From Acidimicrobiia bacterium (GTDB lineage Bacteria > Actinomycetota > Acidimicrobiia > Acidimicrobiales > Poriferisodalaceae): 64,000 nucleotides of DNA. This document shows, piece by piece, positions 37,005 to 45,496 of the stretch; within the stretch, counting starts at the first letter, position 1; the number at the start of each line of letters is the position of its first letter. The stretch is from contig JAJEFK010000014.1 of NCBI GenBank assembly GCA_022820505.1, positions 16,206 through 80,205 on the forward strand. Reading direction: 5' to 3'. Both the position numbers and the translations under genes were made by a program. The notes under the pieces are model-generated. The model saw only the letters and a list, made by a program, of their open reading frames with translations. It was not told the DNA's origin and made no database searches.

Positions 37005-38501
37005 ATGAGGCAGGTCGACCACTGGATCGGAGGCCAGCGCACGCAGGGCTCGCCGAAGACGATGTTCGAGGTGACCGACCCGGTCGCCGGCAGCGTTATC
37101 GCCGCGGTGCCCATGGCCTCGCCGGGCGATGTGGACGCCGTCGTGGGCGCGGCACGCACGGCATGGGAGGGGTGGCGGGAGGCCTCCATCTCGTCGCGTG
37201 CCGCGATCATGTTTGCGTTCCGCGAGCTGCTCGAGGAGCACCGCCTGGAGCTGGCCGAGATGGTGTCGGCCGAGCACGGCAAGGTGCGGGCCGACGCCCT
37301 CGGTGAGATGCGGCGAGGCATCGAGGTGGTGGAGTTCGCCTGCGGCGTCGGACAGCTGCTCAAGGGCGAGCGCACCGACGACATCAGCACCGAGCACGAC
37401 GCCTACACGGTGCGCCAACCGGTCGGCGTGGTGGCAGGCATCACGCCGTTCAACTTCCCGGCGATGGTGCCCATGTGGATGTACCCGGTGGCCATCGCCT
37501 GCGGCAACTGCTTCGTGCTCAAGCCGTCCGAGAAAGACCCGTCGGTGGCGGTGCGTATCGGCGAGCTGTTCGCCGAGGCGGGGCTGCCCGACGGGGTGTT
37601 CAACGTGCTCCACGGTGATGCCGATGCAGTGAATGCGCTGTGCGAGCACCCGGGGATCGACGCTGTGAGCTTCGTGGGCTCCACGCCCATCGCCCGTCAC
37701 GTGCACCGCACGGCGTCGATGGCCGGCAAGCGGGTGCAGGCGCTCGGCGGGGCGAAGAACCACATGATCGTGCTGCCCGATGCCGACATCGGCCAGGCGG
37801 CCGACGCCGCCGTGTCGGCCGGCTATGGCTCAGCGGGTGAGCGCTGCATGGCTATCTCGGTGGTCGTGGCAGTGGGGGCCGTCGCGGATGACTTGTCGGA
37901 GGAAATCTGCGAGCGCATCGACGCGTTGCGCATCGGCCCCGGCCTCGACGCCGAGCCCATGGACATGGGGCCATTGGTGACCGCCGAACACCGCGACCGG
38001 GTGCTGAGCTACATCGACCTGGGCGAAACCGAGGGCGCGGTGCTGCGGCGGGACGGTCGCGAGCTGGTAGTGGACGGCCATCCAGACGGCTACTGGGTCG
38101 GGCCCACCCTGCTCGATGAGGTCACCGCAGAGATGAAGGTCTACGAGGACGAGATCTTCGGGCCCGTGCTGTGCCTGGTGCGGGTGGATTCGTTCGAAGA
38201 GGCGATGGAGCTCATCGAGAACAACCAGTTCGGCAATGGCGTCGCGCTGTTCACCCGTGACGGCGGGGCGGCGCGGCGGTTCCGGCGTGAGGCCCCGGTT
38301 GGGATGGTCGGCGTGAACGTGGCGATCCCGGTGCCGATGGCGTACCACTCGTTCGGAGGCTGGAAGGACTCGCTGTTCGGCGACCACCACATGCACGGTC
38401 CCGAAGGCATCCGCTTCTACACCCGCCTCAAGGCGGTCACCGAGCACTGGCCCGACCCCGCCGACCGCGGCGTCGACCTCGGATTCCCCACCGCTCGCTG
38501 A
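37005..38501 (+). CDS. mmsA: CoA-acylating methylmalonate-semialdehyde dehydrogenase
   Basis: Oxidises (methyl)malonate semialdehyde to propionyl-CoA or acetyl-CoA in valine, inositol or C3-acid catabolism. The 498-aa aldehyde dehydrogenase has the MmsA-type N-terminus H-W-I-G-G-Q, the segment G-I-T-P-F-N-F-P-A-M-V-P-M-W-M, the NAD site F-V-G-S-T-P-I-A and the catalytic Cys in G-E-R-C-M-A. AAGGAGG at 36992-36998 is an excellent ribosome-binding site. It is divergent from the VOC-SDR-DmdA-like genes. Malonate semialdehyde is an intermediate of acrylate/3-hydroxypropionate breakdown, which makes the neighbourhood suggestive. Confidence 0.93.
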   Translation: MRQVDHWIGGQRTQGSPKTMFEVTDPVAGSVIAAVPMASPGDVDAVVGAARTAWEGWREASISSRAAIMFAFRELLEEHRLELAEMVSAEHGKVRADALGEMRRGIEVVEFACGVGQLLKGERTDDISTEHDAYTVRQPVGVVAGITPFNFPAMVPMWMYPVAIACGNCFVLKPSEKDPSVAVRIGELFAEAGLPDGVFNVLHGDADAVNALCEHPGIDAVSFVGSTPIARHVHRTASMAGKRVQALGGAKNHMIVLPDADIGQAADAAVSAGYGSAGERCMAISVVVAVGAVADDLSEEICERIDALRIGPGLDAEPMDMGPLVTAEHRDRVLSYIDLGETEGAVLRRDGRELVVDGHPDGYWVGPTLLDEVTAEMKVYEDEIFGPVLCLVRVDSFEEAMELIENNQFGNGVALFTRDGGAARRFRREAPVGMVGVNVAIPVPMAYHSFGGWKDSLFGDHHMHGPEGIRFYTRLKAVTEHWPDPADRGVDLGFPTAR

Positions 38502-38564
38502 GCACCGGCCAGCGCAGCATGCGCATGGCGCGAGCGCTCCGGCGTCGCGCTCAGCAAGTCTGTG

Positions 38565-38570
38565 TACGTT
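38565..38570 (+). promoter_or_regulatory. -10 box of probable leaderless promoter for the ribbon-helix-helix gene
   Basis: TACGTT is followed by AGACGG and then the ATG at 38577. The spacing is the same 6 nt seen at nadD and folE. Confidence 0.45.
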
Positions 38571-38576
38571 AGACGG

Positions 38577-38846
38577 ATGCCGCACGTTCAGGTGTACCTG
38601 CCTGACGATCTCTACGACATCGTTCGGTCACAGGGACTATCGGCGTCGCGCTTGCTCCAGGATGCGGTGCGAAGCCACTGCCTGCGTCAAGAGAAGATCG
38701 CTGAAGCACACGCGTATGTGCAGGAGATCTACGCCGAATTGGGTCCGCCCACCGCCGAGGACATCGAGTGGGCCGAGAAAAAGGCGCGCGAAATCGCCAG
38801 CTCGCTGCAAGCCGGTCAGAGTCTCCCGGGCGGGCGGCGCTTCTAG
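38577..38846 (+). CDS. Ribbon-helix-helix DNA-binding protein (orphan antitoxin-like)
   Basis: A small protein of 89 aa starting M-P-H-V-Q-V-Y-L-P-D-D-L-Y, a ribbon-helix-helix strand and first helix, followed by L-S-A-S-R-L-L-Q-D-A-V-R. The rest is charged helix (A-E-D-I-E-W-A-E-K-K), as in the toxin-binding half of type II antitoxins. No toxin gene follows: the next ORF is on the other strand and its stop shares CTAG with this one. It could be an orphan antitoxin or a regulator of the restriction-modification genes. Confidence 0.75.
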   Translation: MPHVQVYLPDDLYDIVRSQGLSASRLLQDAVRSHCLRQEKIAEAHAYVQEIYAELGPPTAEDIEWAEKKAREIASSLQAGQSLPGGRRF

Positions 38847-39472
38847 GTGACGTCCTCTAGTCGCGTGCGTGCGAGGTGTTCCAACCGCTGCGCTTGGACC
38901 CAGAGCGTGCGGCGAATCCCGGTCTGAACCTTCCGTTCGCTGATGACGCGCGCCAGATCGGCAATCGTCCGTGCGCGCCGAGCGATTCGAATGTCGGGGT
39001 GCTCACGCTTCGTGCGGGACGCATCCGGCAGGATTTCGCCTCGCACCGAACTGGGCAGCTCAATCAACTCGGCCTTTGCAATGTCGCCTTCATTGAGCAC
39101 GGCGCTGAACAGAGAATCCGACAACGCCTGTTGGTACACGGTGAACTCCGCTCGGTCCAGCGTGTCCTTGATGACTTCGTCAGGCGATTCCTCGAGGTCC
39201 CAAAACGGCCACATCTCGATCTCCGCGACCTCAAACGGGTCGAGGACTCGCATCGCCACGGCGTCGGTGCGCTGATTCGTCAGATGCCGTCTGATTCTCG
39301 TTCGCAGCTGCTCCCTCGTATGACCGACGTAGATCGGTTCTCCGTCGTAGTCGATGAACAGGTACACGCCAACCTTGCAGTCGCCAGCGGCTCTGCCATC
39401 CTCTCCAAGCAAACCGAGGACGCGGTCGACGCCCTCGTAGAGCTCCGTGACATCAAGGGGCTCGTCCGCCAT
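38843..39472 (-). CDS. GIY-YIG restriction endonuclease (Eco29kI-like)
   Basis: A predicted type II restriction endonuclease of 209 aa. The GIY-YIG core is visible as G-V-Y-L-F-I then I-Y-V-G-H-T, followed by R-I-R-R-H (Arg and His four apart, as in Eco29kI) and a downstream Glu in D-R-A-E-F-T-V. This domain is at residues 33-120; the C-terminal third is basic and would contact DNA. The ATG at 39472 overlaps the methyltransferase stop by one base (TGATG), so the endonuclease is made after the methylase. Eco29kI relatives cut CCGCGG; the target here is unproven. Confidence 0.8.
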   Translation of the reverse strand: MADEPLDVTELYEGVDRVLGLLGEDGRAAGDCKVGVYLFIDYDGEPIYVGHTREQLRTRIRRHLTNQRTDAVAMRVLDPFEVAEIEMWPFWDLEESPDEVIKDTLDRAEFTVYQQALSDSLFSAVLNEGDIAKAELIELPSSVRGEILPDASRTKREHPDIRIARRARTIADLARVISERKVQTGIRRTLWVQAQRLEHLARTRLEDVT

Positions 39473-40527
39473 CAGCTCAGTGCTCGAGCCAGCCAATGAT
39501 GACCGAGCCACTCGATGACCGGTACGCACACAGCGTCGCCCAACGCAAACATCGCTTGCCGCTCCGTAACGGCCCCGTAGTCAAGGTCACCGGCTCCTTG
39601 AAGCCTGGCGTACTCGTCTCGGCTCATCCAGCGCACGTCCGCTGTGCCTCGTCCTGCGCGGACGATGGCCTGACGAGACGAACCGCCACGGGTCGTTCTG
39701 AGCGCCCCTGCGATCTCGTCCCCGCGAATCTCCCATACCGCACGACCGTCGCGAGTGCGCCGGTACGCACCTCGCCAGCTCACCGTCTTGGATTCCCGAT
39801 AGCAGCGAAGCCGGGCTTGCTGAAGATCGGAGAGAGAATCAAAGAACGCGTCGCGCTTGTCGCCGGTCCACCACTCGCCGCCGCTGTCTGCTACATCAGC
39901 GAGGCGAGTGTCGTCGCGCCGAGGCGGCGGCTCAACCGTCACAGCTGCGGCACCCTTGACTGCGAGCAGGAACACACGCGGGCGGCTCTGGGGAACGAAC
40001 GCGGCCGCATCCACCGTGACGTCGCTCACTTGATAGCCGAGGTCGCTCAGGAGCTCAACGACGGTCTTGAAGTCCCGGCCGTCATTAGCCGTGAGGAAGC
40101 CCGGCACGTTCTCCACGAGCACAGCGTGCGGTGCTCGTTCACCCATCTCGGCGATGATCCGGACGAAATGGTGGATCAAGCCAGAGTGTTCGCCAGCGAG
40201 ACCGGCGCGGGCACCCGCCAAGGACAGGTCCACGCATGGAAACGAGGCCGTAGCTAGCTCGACATCAGGAATCTGTTCGCCACAAATGTCACGAATGTCC
40301 CCAACAACAAGTGACTCCTCGCCCCAGTTCGCTCGATAGAGCGCTGCCTTGGTTTCGTCGATGTCGTTCGCGAACACGGTTCGGACACCGCAACGCTCAA
40401 GGCCAGCACGCACCAACCCCATGCCGGCGAAGAACTCCGCGGCGCGCGGCCCCGTCTGCTGGTCATGGACCGGGAACAGCCCCATCTGCCGAGAACCAGC
40501 GCCCCGGATCGGGCGGTTCTGCGCCAT
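39472..40527 (-). CDS. DNA (cytosine-5) methyltransferase
   Basis: Protects the host site of the adjacent restriction enzyme by C5 methylation. The conserved blocks are in order: A-A-E-F-F-A-G-M-G-L (motif I), A-S-F-P-C-V-D-L-S (IV, catalytic Cys), V-L-V-E-N-V-P-G-F (VI), Q-S-R-P-R-V-F-L (VIII), a variable target-recognition region, R-L-Q-G (IX) and G-D-A-V-C-V-P-V (X). I chose ATG at 40527 (351 aa) because GAGGG lies 7 nt upstream; a GTG at 40635 is also in frame. A gene order with the methylase first is common in type II systems. Confidence 0.9.
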   Translation of the reverse strand: MAQNRPIRGAGSRQMGLFPVHDQQTGPRAAEFFAGMGLVRAGLERCGVRTVFANDIDETKAALYRANWGEESLVVGDIRDICGEQIPDVELATASFPCVDLSLAGARAGLAGEHSGLIHHFVRIIAEMGERAPHAVLVENVPGFLTANDGRDFKTVVELLSDLGYQVSDVTVDAAAFVPQSRPRVFLLAVKGAAAVTVEPPPRRDDTRLADVADSGGEWWTGDKRDAFFDSLSDLQQARLRCYRESKTVSWRGAYRRTRDGRAVWEIRGDEIAGALRTTRGGSSRQAIVRAGRGTADVRWMSRDEYARLQGAGDLDYGAVTERQAMFALGDAVCVPVIEWLGHHWLARALS

Positions 40528-40763
40528 GCGCGAACCCTCGTCTAGCAGCAGGGCCATCAGCGGAGGGGGGCGGTCGAAGTCATGCGAACGACAGTAGGCG
40601 TCGGGTGTCACAAACCGAGCGATACCGGCCGACACCTCAATGCGAGACGCATCGCGGACCCCGCATGCAACTCCATCCGGCGAGCGAGGCCAGCGTCACG
40701 TCGTCCGCACCATCGCGTGTCGGAGGCTGTGCCCGAAACGCGGCAACACCAAAAGGGCAGGAC

Positions 40764-41654
40764 CTAGACGAAGGTGGCCTGATCGTGCAGACGGTCGGCC
40801 AAGGAGATGATTTCCCTGGCCATCGCGAGTTTCTGCCGCCAATTCGCCGGGATCGCCTCCGCGCCGTAGTGGGCGCCAGCGATCTGGCCGTAGATGGCGC
40901 CGGTTGTATCGGCATCGTCTCCGAGGTTCACGACAAGCAGGGCGCCTTCGCGGAAACTGTCGGTGCGGTCGAAGGCCCACAGCGCAGCTTCGAGCGCGTC
41001 GACGACGTAGCCCGTCCCTCTGATGTCCGGCGGTTCGCGATCCCTGAACGATCCGTTGGCGACGAGTGCGACTTTCTCGGCAAGCGGTTCGCTCTCCCAC
41101 AGTTTCTCACCGGGGCAATAGCCCGAGCTGAGCAGCGTTCGCTTGGCGACGCCCTGTAGAGCGCCAACCAGAAGGCCAGCGAAGTAGCGGCAGGCATCCA
41201 CGGCCTCGATGGCCTGATGCGTGACCTGGGAACTGTCGGCGGCCCTTGCGATGGCCTGGGCAGCGTCCTCGGCATAGCGCATCGGTACCGGCGCAAGCCG
41301 CATGAGTGAACCGTTGCCTGCACTGCTGGGATCGGTGGAGCCGGCGTACGGATCACCGTGCTGCATGAACTGCGACAACGCCCGGCTGGTGGTGTTCCCG
41401 ATGTCAAAGCACTCGCCCGTGCTGGACAGGTAGCCCTCGCGCCACCAGCGCACGTATCGCTGCATCTGATCGGCGGGGTCGAACTCGTCGCACTCAACCA
41501 AGCTCGTGGCCAGGCACAGCGCCATCGAGGTGTCGTCTGTCCACTGCCCGGGCTCCAGCCCGAACGGTCCACCGCCGATGATGTCATCGATCGGCTCGAA
41601 CGTGCCGGGCGGCTTGAACTCCAGGGTGGTGCCCAGCGCATCGCCAGCCGCTAG
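40764..41654 (-). pseudogene. ADP-ribosylglycohydrolase, 5' end removed by an IS982-family element
   Basis: A DraG/ARH-family hydrolase, which removes ADP-ribose from proteins or small molecules. The sequence is intact from L-A-A-G-D-A-L-G-T-T-L-E-F, through the metal-binding W-T-D-D-T-S-M-A and G-N-G-S-L-M-R-L, to N-L-G-D-D-A-D-T-T-G-A. The family normally has about 10-15 residues before the first of these (an L-G-x-L-x-G lead-in). Here the inverted repeat of the element begins exactly at that point, so the native start is gone. An open frame does continue into the element antisense to its transposase, so a fusion product remains possible. Confidence 0.8.
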
Positions 41655-41671
41655 ATGATTGGTTCCAAGGG
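41654..41671 (+). repeat. Left terminal inverted repeat of the IS982-family element
   Basis: An 18-bp repeat identical to the reverse complement of 42662-42679. It forms the junction with the truncated ADP-ribosylglycohydrolase gene. Confidence 0.9.
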
Positions 41672-41751
41672 TTGGGGAGTCCACCGCTGGTGGGGTGAGG
41701 GTGTCCAAGCTCGGGGTGTGTACCTGCACCTCGATCCTGGAGGACCTGGGC

Positions 41752-42660
41752 ATGAACCCGGACTTGGACACCCTCGTGACTGCACTGTATGTGCGCACAG
41801 ATGATCTGTTGGCCGACAATCCCGACTGGGCGCCGCGGCGGCCCAAGGTGGGGATCGCCCCGAAGCTGTCCGACGCGGAGCTGGTCACCTTGGCGGTGAT
41901 CTCAGCGCTTTTGGGCCATGAGTCCGAGCGCGGGTTCGTGCGCTTCGCCCGGGAGCATCTGCGTCCGTGGTTCCCGTATCTGCCTGACCACGACGGCTAC
42001 AACAAGCGGCTGCGCCGGTCCGCGGAGATGATCGGCCATGTCACAGCAGCGCTGGCACGCGACTGCCCCGACTGGCACGACGACGTGTGGCTGGTCGACT
42101 CCACACCGGTGCCGTGCGGCGCGAGCCGGCCCACCGCCCGGCGCTCTGACCTCGCGGGATGGGCCCAATACGGCTGGTGCGCGTCCCATTCGCGCTGGTT
42201 CTGGGGGCTGCGGCTGCACATCATCGCCACCCCCGCAGGGCTGCCGGTCGCGTTCGCGCTCGCCGGCGCCAAAGCAGACGAACGCGACACCTGCGCAGCC
42301 ATGATCGAACAAGCAGGCCTCGCGCGGCCCGGCCAGACCCTCATCGCCGACAAGGGCTACCGCAGCACAGCCTTCGAAGCCGACCTCAACGACACCGGCA
42401 TCACCCTCATCCGGCCCGCCGCCCGCAACGAGCCCGCCCGCCCCCACCAACGGTTCCTGCGGCCCTTCCGCCAGACCATCGAATCAATCATCGACACCCT
42501 CAAAGGCCAGCTCAGCCTCGAACGCTACAACGGCCGCACCCGCGCCGGCGTCGCCGTACGCGTCCTGGCCCGCATCCTCGCCCTCACCGCCGCCATCTGG
42601 CACAACCGAACCCACCACCCCGACCGGCCCGCCCGCACACTCACCCACTACGACCACTAA
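41752..42660 (+). CDS. IS982-family transposase
   Basis: A DDE transposase of 302 aa. The IS982 pattern is clear: L-S-D-A-E-L-V-T-L-A-V-I, R-P-W-F-P-Y-L-P, then W-L-V-D-S-T-P-V-P (first D), L-I-A-D-K-G-Y-R-S (second D) and R-Q-T-I-E-S-I-I-D-T-L-K-G-Q (E). The start ATG at 41752 has GGAGG at 41739-41743. The frame is undamaged, so the element may still be active. Confidence 0.93.
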   Translation: MNPDLDTLVTALYVRTDDLLADNPDWAPRRPKVGIAPKLSDAELVTLAVISALLGHESERGFVRFAREHLRPWFPYLPDHDGYNKRLRRSAEMIGHVTAALARDCPDWHDDVWLVDSTPVPCGASRPTARRSDLAGWAQYGWCASHSRWFWGLRLHIIATPAGLPVAFALAGAKADERDTCAAMIEQAGLARPGQTLIADKGYRSTAFEADLNDTGITLIRPAARNEPARPHQRFLRPFRQTIESIIDTLKGQLSLERYNGRTRAGVAVRVLARILALTAAIWHNRTHHPDRPARTLTHYDH

Positions 42661-42661
42661 C

Positions 42662-42679
42662 CCCTTGGAACCAATCATC
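42662..42679 (-). repeat. Right terminal inverted repeat of the IS982-family element
   Basis: An 18-bp repeat matching 41654-41671 in inverted orientation. The downstream membrane-protein frame begins inside it. Confidence 0.9.
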
Positions 42680-44011
42680 GAGGCGACGTCGGTAGCGCCT
42701 CACATTGTGCTGGGCGCCGTTCGAATGCTCATGGTGGCGCTCTTGGCGATCGCGTCGGCTGCGCTGGTATCGGCGCTGGCGCGCTCGGCCGGCGTGGATA
42801 TGCGGGGCTCGTTGGTGGGCTTGTATCCGCTGGCTCTGGCCGCGTCACTCGTCGCGAGCGGTGCCTCGGGAGCGCTCGCGCAGTTCCCGCACATGCTGAT
42901 CGGCAGCGTGGCGTTGATATTCGGAATCACCCTGGCCATCAGCCGTGACCGCGACCTGCAGCGGCGGCGGCTTCGTCGGCGAGAGTACGCGGCGCTGGCG
43001 CTGACGGGCAGCGCTGTTGCGATGTTCTACGACCTCGCGTATCTCACGCCCCTGATCGCCGGGGTGTTTCTCGTTGCGCGGTGTGTGGCATCGAAGACGC
43101 CGCTGCGCGCAGCGACCCATACGGCTGCTGCGAAGCGCTGGGTTGCACATTTCGTCGGGTTCGCGGTGGTGTTCATTCCGTCGCGCGTGCTGATTGCCTT
43201 GGAATGCTCTGACGGCGGCTGCTACGCCGGCTCAGACCTCAGCATTTCGATGGACGCTGTCGGTGCCGCTGCGCCGAGGCTGCTTACGGGATTCGCGCCC
43301 GTGGGCTGGAACCGCAACGCCGGACGCGCGGACCTCGGACTCGCCGATCTGGCCACAAACGCGTTCATTGCGCTCTCGGTGGTCGCCATCGTCGCAGTTG
43401 CCGCGATGGCGGTGGTGCGATGCAGGCGAGCCGCCAGTGGCGATGTCCCGAGCGCCGTCTCGGACCAGATCGGAACCCAGCGACATCCAAAGCGACTGGC
43501 TGCGGCGCTCACGCTGTTGGGGGTCTCGATGGCCCTGCTGGCTGCGTCAGTCGCCGGTCTCACCGCATGGGCCCAGCAACGGCAGCCCGCCGTCGGCCAA
43601 GCTTGGCGCGAGACGCTTCTCACCCAGGTCGCATGGTCGCTTCTCGCCGTCGCTGTACTCGCTGCGCTCGACGCGCCGATGCGTGCGGCGAACCGTCGTC
43701 GGGTCGCGGGCACCGTTGCTGCGGGCTCCGTGTTGGCGGCGGCGATGGTGCTGACGCTGCTCGCCAACTGGCGATTCGCCGAAGCCAGCCGCACGGACCC
43801 GACCGCTTCGATCGTCAGCCAGATCTCGCTCTCGTCGATCCTGATCGACGATTCGCCAATCGGAAATGCACTGCGATGCGACCTCATCGCCGCCTATGGC
43901 GAGGCTGCCCCCGACCTGCCTCCATGGAAGTCCGCGCAAGCCGTCAACGACGACCTCAACAGCCTCATGCTGAAGCGCCACGGCATCCCCTATTGCGATC
44001 CGACGCCATGA
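42665..44011 (+). pseudogene. Polytopic membrane protein, probably missing its N-terminus
   Basis: The frame runs 448 codons from a TTG inside the IS terminal repeat. It encodes at least eight hydrophobic segments, with a Cys pair in A-L-E-C-S-D-G-G-C-Y on an extracytoplasmic loop. The downstream neighbours are a glycosyltransferase and a GT-C enzyme, so it may have been part of polysaccharide synthesis or export. I do not recognise the family. Because the frame begins within the element's repeat and lacks a proper start, I infer a larger protein beheaded by the insertion. A functional start at an internal ATG (for example 42725) cannot be excluded. Confidence 0.55.
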
Positions 44012-44057
44012 GCGCGCGACTGCCGAACCGCAAGAACCGGCAAGGCATGCCGCCTGA

Positions 44058-45494
44058 TTGAATCTGGCTGTGCGCCGCGTCACTGCCGGGTTGTTTCGCC
44101 GTGCGACGCGAGGCCGCAATTCCTCCGATCAGCGAGTCGAAGCGGTGCCACCTGCCGCGGTCGAGATGAACGAGGCGCTGCGACTGCACCTCATCGACGG
44201 CGTCACCATCGGAAGCCTGGGGTCGCGCGCTTCGTCGGCGCTCGGCCCGACGGCACCGCTGGCCGACAGCACCCGGGTGCCGATGTCGGTGATCGTCGCC
44301 GACACCGCCGACATGCTCAGCGGGCTCGGGGGTGACATCGCAGGCGTGGCGCTCGCCGAACTGCCGGCGATGGTGTCGGTGCCGTCGATCGACCCGGTCG
44401 CAACGAATCCCATCGGCTGGCGGGCCACGCCGGATCCGCCGGTGCTGCGCGGCGACAGCGCTGGATCGCCGCCCACCCAGACGCTCGCCCGTGCCCACCA
44501 CGTGGAGGACTGGACGGACCCGAGCGCCGATGCCGCCGAGCGTGCCGGAGAATTGGCGGCGGCGGCCGCGCTCGGCGCTGTCATCTGCATCCCCGCTGGC
44601 GATACAGCCTTGGAGGATTGCCTGGGCAGCGAACTGCACGGCTTGATGTCTGACGCGGAGCGAATCCGAACTGCCGACGAGCATGAGCGAGAGGTGCTCA
44701 GCATTGCGATGCGCCGTGCAGCTCTCCGCGATCACAGCCGGCGAGGACGCGCCGGTCAGGTCTTGTCCGAAGCAGGCGTTGAAGCGCCGCTCATTCCCTC
44801 GGTCTCTGTTCTGGTGGCAACACGGCGGCCGCATCGCTTGGCCGATGTCGTCGCGACGCTCGGGCGTCAGACCTACCCGCGCCTCGAAGCAGTCGTGGGT
44901 CTGCACGGCACCGGATTCGACAGCCAGCAAGCAGAGGCTCAACTGGCCGAGCTGCCGTATCCGAGCCGGACAGTGAACGTCGCCGAGGATCGGGCGCTCG
45001 GTGAGGTCTTGAACGCTGCGCTTGCATCCGCACAGGGCACGCTGATCGCGAAGTTCGACGACGATGACGAGTACGGACCGCACCACCTGTGGGATCTTGT
45101 GCTGGCGGCCGAGTTCTCGGGTGCTGCCTCAGTCGGCAAGGCTTCCGAGTACGTCTACCTTGCGGAAGCCGACCGCACCGTGCGCCGATTCGCCGGCTTC
45201 GGAGAGCGCCGCATCGATCCCCAGCGCCACAGCGTCGCCGGCGGGGCGACCCTGTTCCAACGTGACGCCCTCGACGCGGCACGCGGCTGGCGCGCCATGA
45301 ACGTCGGCGAGGACAAGGAGATCCTCCGCGACATCGCAGCGCAGAGCGGCACCGTGTACCGCACACACGGTTCGGGGTACCTGTTGATGCGGCACGGACA
45401 CGATCACACATGGGCTGCCGCCGACAGCTACTTCCTCGAGCAGGCAAGCGACAGTCGTTCCGGCTGTGACCGGCGCTTCGCCGGCGTCAGCTAG
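44058..45494 (+). CDS. Family 2 glycosyltransferase with long N-terminal extension
   Basis: A protein of up to 478 aa. Residues about 250-470 form a GT-A glycosyltransferase domain: P-S-V-S-V-L-V-A-T-R-R-P, L-G-R-Q-T-Y-P-R-L-E, then A-K-F-D-D-D-D-E-Y-G (metal-binding DxD) and the acceptor region N-V-G-E-D-K-E-I-L. The first 250 residues have no motif I recognise. The start is TTG at 44058, with GTG a few codons later also possible. The gene ends 2 nt before the GT-C copy B start, so the two are expressed together. Confidence 0.82.
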   Translation: MNLAVRRVTAGLFRRATRGRNSSDQRVEAVPPAAVEMNEALRLHLIDGVTIGSLGSRASSALGPTAPLADSTRVPMSVIVADTADMLSGLGGDIAGVALAELPAMVSVPSIDPVATNPIGWRATPDPPVLRGDSAGSPPTQTLARAHHVEDWTDPSADAAERAGELAAAAALGAVICIPAGDTALEDCLGSELHGLMSDAERIRTADEHEREVLSIAMRRAALRDHSRRGRAGQVLSEAGVEAPLIPSVSVLVATRRPHRLADVVATLGRQTYPRLEAVVGLHGTGFDSQQAEAQLAELPYPSRTVNVAEDRALGEVLNAALASAQGTLIAKFDDDDEYGPHHLWDLVLAAEFSGAASVGKASEYVYLAEADRTVRRFAGFGERRIDPQRHSVAGGATLFQRDALDAARGWRAMNVGEDKEILRDIAAQSGTVYRTHGSGYLLMRHGHDHTWAAADSYFLEQASDSRSGCDRRFAGVS

Positions 45495-45496
45495 CG

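Larger units (their letters stand above)
41654..42679 (+). mobile_element. IS982-family insertion sequence, 1,026 bp
   Basis: A complete element bounded by perfect 18-bp inverted repeats (GATGATTGGTTCCAAGGG at 41654-41671 and its complement at 42662-42679) with one transposase gene. Size and transposase type agree with IS982. The bases just outside (CGCTA on the left, GAGGC on the right) do not form a target duplication. Both neighbouring genes are truncated at the element, so flanking DNA has been rearranged or deleted since insertion. Confidence 0.9.
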
